Source: Casuarina equisetifolia (lineage: Eukaryota > Streptophyta > Magnoliopsida > Fagales > Casuarinaceae). Taken from it: a stretch of DNA of 64,000 nt. The notes under the pieces are model-generated. The model did no database searches. It was not told the origin of the DNA and was given only the letters and a program-made list of their open reading frames with translations. Position 1 is the stretch's first letter; each line of letters begins with the position of its first letter. A program made the position numbers and the translations under genes. This document shows positions 57,819 through 64,000 of the stretch, one piece after another. The DNA is taken from positions 4,224,166 to 4,288,165 of the forward strand of contig CM052362.1 of the NCBI GenBank assembly GCA_028551475.1, read 5' to 3'.

Positions 57819-60800
57819 TACTCCTCCTCCATCCTTATCATACCGAGCAAGCTTCTGAACTTCTCAAAATCTCTAACTTGAAGAGGTTTTGTGAACACAT
57901 CTGCTAGTTGTTCACCACTTCTGCAAAAAACTAATTTGATTGTTCCTTTCTCCATCTGTTCTCGAATAAAATGATACCTTAATTCAATATGCTTACTCTT
58001 TCCATGACTGATGGGATTCTTGGCTAAAGCAAGAGCTGATTTACTATCAACATACACCACGATTGCTTTATTTTGTTTGAAATTCAGCTCCTCCAACAAG
58101 TTTCTTAACCACACAGTTTGACAAGCAGCTTCAGATGCAGCAACATATTCAGCTTCACAAGTAGATAATGTCACAATTTGTTGCTTCTTTGAACTCCATG
58201 AAAAAACACCTGAACCCACATCAAATCCATATCCAGAAGTGCTCTTCCTTCCATCTAAATCTCCTGCAAAGTCAGAGTCAGAAAAACCTTCTAACTTCAC
58301 CTCTCTTCCTTTCAAGTATAGCAATCCATAATCCAATGTCCCTTTCACATATCTCATGATTCTTTTCACTGCCTTCATGTGTATTTCACTTGGTTCTTCC
58401 ATAAACCTACTAACCAAACCAACACCAAACATTATATCAGGTCGAGTGTAGGTTAGATACCTCAAACATCCCACCATACTCTTGAAACAATGAGCATCAA
58501 CTAGTTTGCTTTTAGAATCCTTTTTCAGCCTATGATTCATCTCAATGGGTGTAGCAATTGGTTTAGAGTTCTCCATTCTAAACCTCTTAAGAACATCTCT
58601 TGCATACTTCTTTTGGGATATAAAAATTCCTTCATCCTTTTGCAGCACTTCCATTCCTAGAAAATAAGCCATCTCTCCCAAATCTGTCATTTCAAACTCT
58701 TTATGCATAACAGCTCGAAATTCATCAAACAAGTTTGGATTATTGCCTGTAAAGATCATATCATCTACATATAGACACACCACAACCATGTCTCCATTCT
58801 TTTTAACCTTTGTATAGAGAGAGTATTCATAAGGACTCTTCTTAAAACCATTACTTTGCAAGTAACTATCAATTCTTGCATTCCAACATCTTGGTGCTTG
58901 TTTCAAACCATATAAAGCTTTCTTCAACTTAAAAACCTTATTTTCCTCCCCCTTTCTTTCATAACCATGTGGCTGCTCAACATAAACTTCTTCTTCCAAG
59001 TATCCATTTAGAAAGGCTGACTTAACATCCATTTGATGTACTTTCCATCCCTTAGCAGCAGCTATAGCTAGAATGAGTCTTATTGTATCAATCCTAGCCA
59101 CTGGTGCATACACTTCTTCATAATCAATTCCATATTTTTGCTTGTAACCCTTGGCCACCAACCTAGCTTTATATTTCTCAACTTCTCCAGCTTGATTGGT
59201 TTTGGTTTTATACACCCATTTCAATCCAATAGCACTATGACCTTTAGGCAATTCTACAAGCTTCCAAGTGTCATTCTTCTCTATTGCTGCTAACTCTTCT
59301 TCCATAGCTTTTTTCCAATGCTTCTCCTCTACAGCCTCTTCAAAGCTTCTAGGATCACATGCAGCCATCAAACAAAACATGGAATACTCACTCAGCTCAA
59401 TTGGAACTGAATCTCCATAGATATCATCTATACTTCTCAATCTTGTAGGTGATGCTGTCGAATCTGTTGGATTGCTTCTATCACTACTTGTTTCACCTTC
59501 TGAGCTATCTAATCTTGACTCATTTCTTACCCCAGTATCCTCAACACCTTCTCCTTTATCTTCATTCACAACATCTTCATAAAACATGCCCTTTTGACTC
59601 TTTTCTTCTGCACTCCAATTCCAACTTGTATGCTCATCAAATTCTACATCTCTAGAAACTATAAGTTTCTTCTCTACTGGATTGTACAACCTATAGCCCT
59701 TTGTTCTCTCATCATACCCCACAAAAATATACTTAACTCCTCTATCATCTAGCTTTTTTCTCCCTTGATCAGGTACTCTTGCATAAGCAACACAACCAAA
59801 TACTTTCAAATGACTAACTCCTGGTTTCCTTCCAGTCCATGCCTCATTTGGGGTTCTGTTCTTCACACTTTTGGTAGGGCTTCGGTTTAGGAGATAAATA
59901 GCACATCTTACTGCTTCTCCCCAGTAACTTTTAGGCAAATTCATCCCTCTAAGCATACTCCTCACAAGATCCAAAATAGTTCTATTTTTCCTTTCAGCAA
60001 CTCCATTTTGCTGTGGGGTGTAGGCTGCTGTAAATTGGTGTCTAATGCCTTCCTTTTTGCAAAAATTCTCAAATTCTCTTGATGTATACTCTCCTCCTCT
60101 ATCTGATCTCAAAACCTTAATCTTCTCTCCACTTTCTTTCTCTACTAAAGCCTTAAATTCCTTAAACTTCTCAAACGTATCAGATTTTTTTCTAAGGAGG
60201 TACACCCATGACTTTCTACTGAAATCATCAATGAATGTCACATAATATCGATTTCCTCCTAATGATTCAATATCAAAAGGTCCTGCCAAATCAGTATGGA
60301 CAAGTTGAAGGGGTTTTTGAGCCCTCCAAGACTTTCCAACTTCAAACTTTTTCCTAGTCATCTTTCCTTTCACACAAGATTCACACAACCCCTTTGGTTT
60401 GTCTATTTTTGGTAGTCCTCTCACCATATCTTTTTTGGACAAGACACTCAAGCCTTCAAATCCTAAATGGCCATATCTTAGATGCCACAACCAACAATCA
60501 TCTTTCACAACAGATTTAAGACATCTCATAAACTCAATTTTTAGATTTAGAGCAAACAATCTATTTTTCTGCATCCTTGATTTGACTATAAGCTCTCCAT
60601 ATTGATTCCTCACAAACATGACACCATCTTTCATACTAATCACATACCCCTTTTCCAATAGCTGACCTAAACTTAAGAGATTAGTTTTAAGGGCTGGAAC
60701 ATAGTAAACATCCTTAATAAAACTTTGTTTACCTTCTTGAGTTGTGAGAGCTATATCACCCAAGCCTTCAACTTTAATTTTGGTTGAATCTCCAAAAGCA

Positions 60801-61969
60801 ACATCACCTGTAAACTTCAAATTTAGCCTACAGAACAACTCCTTTTTACCACACATATGGTTGCTTGCACCGGTATCTAAATACCAAATATTTTCAGCCC
60901 CATCTATTGTACCTTCCTTAACAGCCAGCAAAACAGGTTTTTCATCACCTTCTTCTTCTTCCTTCTTCTTTTCAACATGATAATTTCTGTCATCCCTTCT
61001 TGGCTCTACTCTACAATTTCTGGCCATGTGACCAAATCTTTGACACTTAAAGCATTGAACTCTCCCATTCCTTGAATTAAACCTACCTCTAAAGCTCCCC
61101 CTAGCACCACGGGTTGAATTATTTTGATAGAATTGATTTTCTGCTCTAGAGAAGGTTTCTCCTTGCTCACTCCTCCTATTGCTATAGTTATTCTGTGCAC
61201 CTCTTCCTCCTTGTCTTCCTCCTCTTCCATAACTAATTCTCCCTCTAGACCATGAGTTTCCTCCCCTATTTCTCCCTTGACTACTTTCTGCACTATCTCT
61301 CATTTCTAGCTTACTTTGGAAAGCATGTTCTAGTTTTTGCTTCCTCTCCTTCTTTTGTCTTATCTTAATCTCATGTGCATGCAAGGTTCCTAAAACATCA
61401 TCTAATGACAGCTTTGGATAGTCTTTAGATTCTTCTATGACAGCCACAATAAAATCAAAATCATCCACCAAAGTTCTCAACAATTTTTCAATCACCTTTT
61501 TCTCATCTACCTCCTCATCACATCTTTGCATTTCATTCACTATATCCTGAATTCTACACACATAGCTATCAATGGTTTCATTCTCCAACATTTCTAATAA
61601 CTCAAAATCACGTCTAAGAGATTGAAGCTTTACCCGTTTTGATTTTGCCTCTCCTTGGAACATCTTTCTAAGGCTGTCCCATGCGGCTTTTGATGTAGGT
61701 AATGCAGAAATCTTCTTGAACAACTTGCTGTCCACGCCTTGCATGATCACAAGAAAGGCTTTCTGATCCTTTTGCCTATTCTCCTCCAAGGTAGCTCTCC
61801 TGGCATCTGACAGGACTTCCTCAGCTCTCCTTGTTGTAGGTGCTTCATAACCTTCTTCAACAAATTTCAGCAAACCATGAGAACCAAGTATAATTCTCAT
61901 TTGCATGCTCCAATCACCATAATTTGTTTCATTGAGAAGGGGAGTCTTGTAATGGATGGACTCTGACAT
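57785..61969 (-). CDS. Copia-3 gag-pol polyprotein, 1394 aa, intact
   Basis: A single open frame from the ATG at 61969 to the TGA at 57785-57787. Residues about 1-230 are a Gag of the UBN2 type, and about 225-300 an Arg/Gly-rich basic linker. A CCHC knuckle ([14 protein letters not shown]) lies near residues 305-318. The protease active site DTGAS is at residue 365. GAG-pre-integrase (H..HLGF) is near 495. The integrase core starts with Asp at 560 (TDLAGPF) and has FIDDFSR near 580, SDRGGEY and NGVAERK further on. The reverse transcriptase has YVDD at 1067-1070, and RNase H contains DSDFAGD and later DVFTKPL. All catalytic signatures are present. Gag and Pol share one frame, as usual for plant copia elements. 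The first codon is 127 bp inside the 5' LTR border. Confidence 0.97.
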   Translation of the reverse strand: MSESIHYKTPLLNETNYGDWSMQMRIILGSHGLLKFVEEGYEAPTTRRAEEVLSDARRATLEENRQKDQKAFLVIMQGVDSKLFKKISALPTSKAAWDSLRKMFQGEAKSKRVKLQSLRRDFELLEMLENETIDSYVCRIQDIVNEMQRCDEEVDEKKVIEKLLRTLVDDFDFIVAVIEESKDYPKLSLDDVLGTLHAHEIKIRQKKERKQKLEHAFQSKLEMRDSAESSQGRNRGGNSWSRGRISYGRGGRQGGRGAQNNYSNRRSEQGETFSRAENQFYQNNSTRGARGSFRGRFNSRNGRVQCFKCQRFGHMARNCRVEPRRDDRNYHVEKKKEEEEGDEKPVLLAVKEGTIDGAENIWYLDTGASNHMCGKKELFCRLNLKFTGDVAFGDSTKIKVEGLGDIALTTQEGKQSFIKDVYYVPALKTNLLSLGQLLEKGYVISMKDGVMFVRNQYGELIVKSRMQKNRLFALNLKIEFMRCLKSVVKDDCWLWHLRYGHLGFEGLSVLSKKDMVRGLPKIDKPKGLCESCVKGKMTRKKFEVGKSWRAQKPLQLVHTDLAGPFDIESLGGNRYYVTFIDDFSRKSWVYLLRKKSDTFEKFKEFKALVEKESGEKIKVLRSDRGGEYTSREFENFCKKEGIRHQFTAAYTPQQNGVAERKNRTILDLVRSMLRGMNLPKSYWGEAVRCAIYLLNRSPTKSVKNRTPNEAWTGRKPGVSHLKVFGCVAYARVPDQGRKKLDDRGVKYIFVGYDERTKGYRLYNPVEKKLIVSRDVEFDEHTSWNWSAEEKSQKGMFYEDVVNEDKGEGVEDTGVRNESRLDSSEGETSSDRSNPTDSTASPTRLRSIDDIYGDSVPIELSEYSMFCLMAACDPRSFEEAVEEKHWKKAMEEELAAIEKNDTWKLVELPKGHSAIGLKWVYKTKTNQAGEVEKYKARLVAKGYKQKYGIDYEEVYAPVARIDTIRLILAIAAAKGWKVHQMDVKSAFLNGYLEEEVYVEQPHGYERKGEENKVFKLKKALYGLKQAPRCWNARIDSYLQSNGFKKSPYEYSLYTKVKKNGDMVVVCLYVDDMIFTGNNPNLFDEFRAVMHKEFEMTDLGEMAYFLGMEVLQKDEGIFISQKKYARDVLKRFRMENSKPIATPIEMNHRLKKDSKSKLVDAHCFKSMVGCLRYLTYTRPDIMFGVGLVSRFMEEPSEIHMKAVKRIMRYVKGTLDYGLLYLKGREVKLEGFSDSDFAGDLDGRKSTSGYGFDVGSGVFSWSSKKQQIVTLSTCEAEYVAASEAACQTVWLRNLLEELNFKQNKAIVVYVDSKSALALAKNPISHGKSKHIELRYHFIREQMEKGTIKLVFCRSGEQLADVFTKPLQVRDFEKFRSLLGMIRMEEEYVGNPSLSKED

Positions 61970-62095
61970 CTTTCAAGGCTTGGGGGTTTTAGAAAAACGG
62001 TTGATTTCGAAGGAAACTCCGAGGGAACAATAAAACAGATTCTGCAGAAATTTTCTGCAGAAATTCTGGGTAACAGCAAGGCTCCGATACCACTT

Positions 62096-62555
62096 TGTAG
62101 GATCGGTATCTCACTCAATACGCAGCGGAATTAGATGAAACTTGTTTCTAACATAAACTAGACAAGACAAGGAAGAGATCTGGGCAAGAAACACGAAATT
62201 TCACTAAGTAGGGAGAAAGTTACAAGCTATCAAAGTGGACACAAAAACAATACTCTGTTTTTCAGTTTCTGCAGAAACTGATTTTCTCTAAGGGACTTAT
62301 CTCTTTCTCACTTGCTCTCACACACGATTTCTAACACAAACCTCTAATATATAGACATACTAATTCATCTTCAAGAGATTTCTAGGTTGTTCCATGGTCT
62401 TTTTCGTGTAGAAAACATCAATCCAAGACAGCTAAGAGTTTGCTGTCAAAAACTGTTGGAAAAAGCTGCTGCTGCCTTTGTTGACTCCAAGTTTCAATAT
62501 TTGCTGCTGCAACTCCGACTTTCAATCTTCTTTTGATAAGGATGGATTACCAACA
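62096..62555 (-). repeat. Copia-3 5' LTR
   Basis: Appears identical to 57359-57818 over all 460 bp. A TATATATTAG-type box on the minus strand lies near 62345-62355. Confidence 0.96.
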
Positions 62556-62584
62556 GAAGAATGAGGAGTCCAGGGATAAAGTGG

Positions 62585-63250
62585 AAGAAAATCAGAGTTT
62601 GTTGGGTTATTTGTCATGGTAGCGTGCAATCTTCTGTTTCTGTACTTGAGGCGTTTGATTTAGTGAATGAACTGAATCGAACAAAGGAAGCTTAAGGGGT
62701 TTGTTTTGGTGAACAAACTGAACCGAACAGAGCAGCAATAGACTTGTAACTAAAAAGGCATTAAACCGAAGCAATGACCTGAAAGTTAACAGAGAAATGG
62801 TTAGGCCATAACAAATAGGTGATAGAGAGAGCAAAAGCGTCAAACCCTAACAGAGAAGCAGGGAAAGAATACTGAAGTAAACGTTAAGCAAAACATGACT
62901 AAAACTAAACACTTAGAATTCAAAAAAAGCATCAAAGAAATAATTTAGATACCATAAAGCAGAACATGGCTTTGGATTGAATAAGATTAGATGACCTATA
63001 ACGTTACAGACCCGACTTTTTATAGGCAGATTGAACTATCACTTGTACCTACAACTTGGAGAACACATGATTGCTGTTAACGGGAAACGGTTGGAAACCT
63101 GCAACTTGCGGCGCTTTCTGGCTTGAACACATCACACTTGTGCTGCTCCTTGAGTTAAGTTCAAAGTATCTTGGGAAGGTGGGACCCAGATGAATTATCC
63201 TTTGCTGATCCAATCATCATCAAATGCATTCCATCCATGTTTTACTGAGT
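62585..63250. other. Spacer between DC1 copies, nothing recognised
   Basis: DC1 homology stops at about 62584 and resumes, at an earlier point of the protein, near 63255, so this is a boundary between array units and not a simple insertion. A CTATAAAAAG box occurs on the minus strand near 63020. No coding supported. Confidence 0.4.
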
Positions 63251-64000
63251 GTATAAGTTCAGGTGCTCGGCGAACATGGCGAGGAGGAAGCTGTTTGTTC
63301 ATTGTGCGAGAAAAGGGTACAGCATTCATCGGGCAGAAATATGTCCATCATTTACAAATGCATCATCCCAAACTGCAAAGTCCTCACTCATGAATCATGC
63401 ATCGAGCTACCCTTCATGATGGTAGGCTATTCCCATAAGGGTTGCCACACCCTTTTTCTCAACCCGCCAATGTGGGGTTATATTTGTGACTTTTGTGACA
63501 AAGAAATCCACAGTGGCAACTTCTTTTACCATTGCAACGAGAGTCTTTATGACCTCCATACGACGTGCGCTACTCGTTGGAAAGATAAAGCCAATAAATG
63601 CAACCCACACACATACATCCCCATCTCTAGGCGAATCGAGTTCCCTTGCGACGTATGTGGGAAGAAAAGCAGTGAAATCGACTTTCAGTGTAGTGCATGT
63701 GGACTTTAGATTCACAACAACTGTACTTAATTTATATGCGACATTATGGTGACAGCGCATGACCATCCCCTCAAATTTACCTTATCTCTCAGTCAAGACA
63801 AGTACCACGAGTGTCAAGCTTGTGGTGGAAGGGTGAATACCAATTACGGAGCCTACTTTGGTTTAGTCAGGAATGTGAATTGGTTTTCCACCTGCTTTGC
63901 GGATATATTATTGAGCAGCAGGGTGGAACTACTGATGTCCATCGTTTTCCTCCTTATTTGTCGGATGGATCGAAGATGGAAAGGATGTCGGTCCGAGAAA
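63251..64000 (+). pseudogene. DC1-domain gene copy, broken and cut by window edge
   Basis: Starts without modules 1 and part of 2 (first homologous codons LGEHGEEEAVCSLCEKR). It keeps CDFC..CNES, CDVCGKKSSE and CSAC, then has a TAG stop at 63707-63709 where related copies have a Leu codon, and a second stop about 24 bases later. The QACGGRVNTNYGAYF block at about 63815-63865 is followed by a frame break, and GYIIEQQGG-like and GCPP-like DNA continue to the edge. One zinc ligand is changed (CNES for CNEC). The downstream end is outside the window. Confidence 0.85.

Larger units (their letters stand above)
57359..62555 (-). mobile_element. Copia-3: structurally intact, very young Ty1/copia element
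   Basis: A 5197-bp element with two 460-bp LTRs in which I find no difference by eye, a primer binding site TGGTATCGGAGCC (minus strand, 62080-62092), a polypurine tract (GGAGGAGGAG) next to the 3' LTR, and perfect GAAGA duplications. One uninterrupted 1394-codon gag-pol frame is present. All parts expected of an autonomous element are visible, and LTR identity implies recent insertion. It belongs to a different copia group from copia-1 and copia-2, judged by LTR and protein sequence. Confidence 0.97.
56626..62584 (+). pseudogene. DC1-domain gene fragment interrupted twice by retroelements
   Basis: DC1 module 4-6 sequence is read in three exposed pieces: 56626-56799 (CSECRLSIH, GHDHPLTFTLSLSQD, CQACGGKVN), 57180-57358 (YEEGCEYIFDLFCGYG, GCPP-like, WIGDREDVG, NHHEHELIWK) and 62561-62584 (NEESRDK). 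The first gap is a solo LTR with an ACCTG duplication, the second is copia-3 with a GAAGA duplication. Both ends of the original gene are missing, so it was already a fragment, with stops, before or after the insertions. Confidence 0.85.

Noticed and set aside
62585-63250. A further solo LTR between the last two DC1 copies
   Set aside because: No TG...CA borders with a target duplication could be placed, and DC1 homology resumes at an earlier protein position, which fits a unit boundary better.

Overview
The window looks like nuclear DNA of a dicot-type flowering plant. It is AT-rich, has plant Ty1/copia retrotransposons with initiator-Met-type primer binding sites, intronless DC1-domain (Cys/His-rich, 'CHP') genes that appear to carry 5'-leader introns, and a copy of the plant Ada1-like SAGA gene. 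I cannot name the species. No tRNA, rRNA, CRISPR or prokaryotic features were seen.

The backbone is one tandem, rearranged gene cluster, all on the + strand. An Ada1-like gene copy (1928-2999) opens it and recurs as fragments near 11503, 16137 and 30172. DC1 genes are the main cargo. Two are open from end to end (5720-7378, 552 aa; 24734-26359, 541 aa). The others are broken: 3' fragments at 11645 and 33945, a copy split by a retrotransposon (41988-42029 plus 47731-49355), a frameshifted full-length copy at 53755, a twice-interrupted copy spanning 56626-62584, and a truncated copy running off the right edge from 63251. Shorter, older DC1 relics (4860, 9291, 23545, 28361, 40391, 52186) alternate with the genes. 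The spacers are also duplicated, so the array grew by repeated duplication of a compound unit (relic, promoter, DC1 gene, 3' spacer, relic, Ada1 piece).

Mobile DNA has cut into this array. Copia-1 (16993-22615, +, defective) is flanked by GAGGA and its empty site survives in a paralogous segment near 4050. Copia-2 (42030-47730, -) is flanked by AAGGG and sits inside codon 14 of a DC1 gene. Copia-3 (57359-62555, -) is flanked by GAAGA, has apparently identical 460-bp LTRs and one uninterrupted 1394-codon polyprotein, and sits in another DC1 copy. Two solo LTRs (30480-31753 and 56800-57174) have perfect 5-bp duplications; removing each one rejoins the reading frame of its host. Older copia relics lie at 30358-33941, 37131-38060 and about 50221-52185.

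The DC1 proteins are predicted to fold as strings of eight or nine zinc-binding C1-like modules. Members of this plant family have been linked to stress and defence responses, but the role here is inferred. The most biologically suggestive signals are a module-3 loop that varies strongly in length and sequence among paralogs while the flanking modules stay nearly constant, a promoter-sized deletion upstream of one of the two intact genes, and a spacer segment that is inverted in some units.
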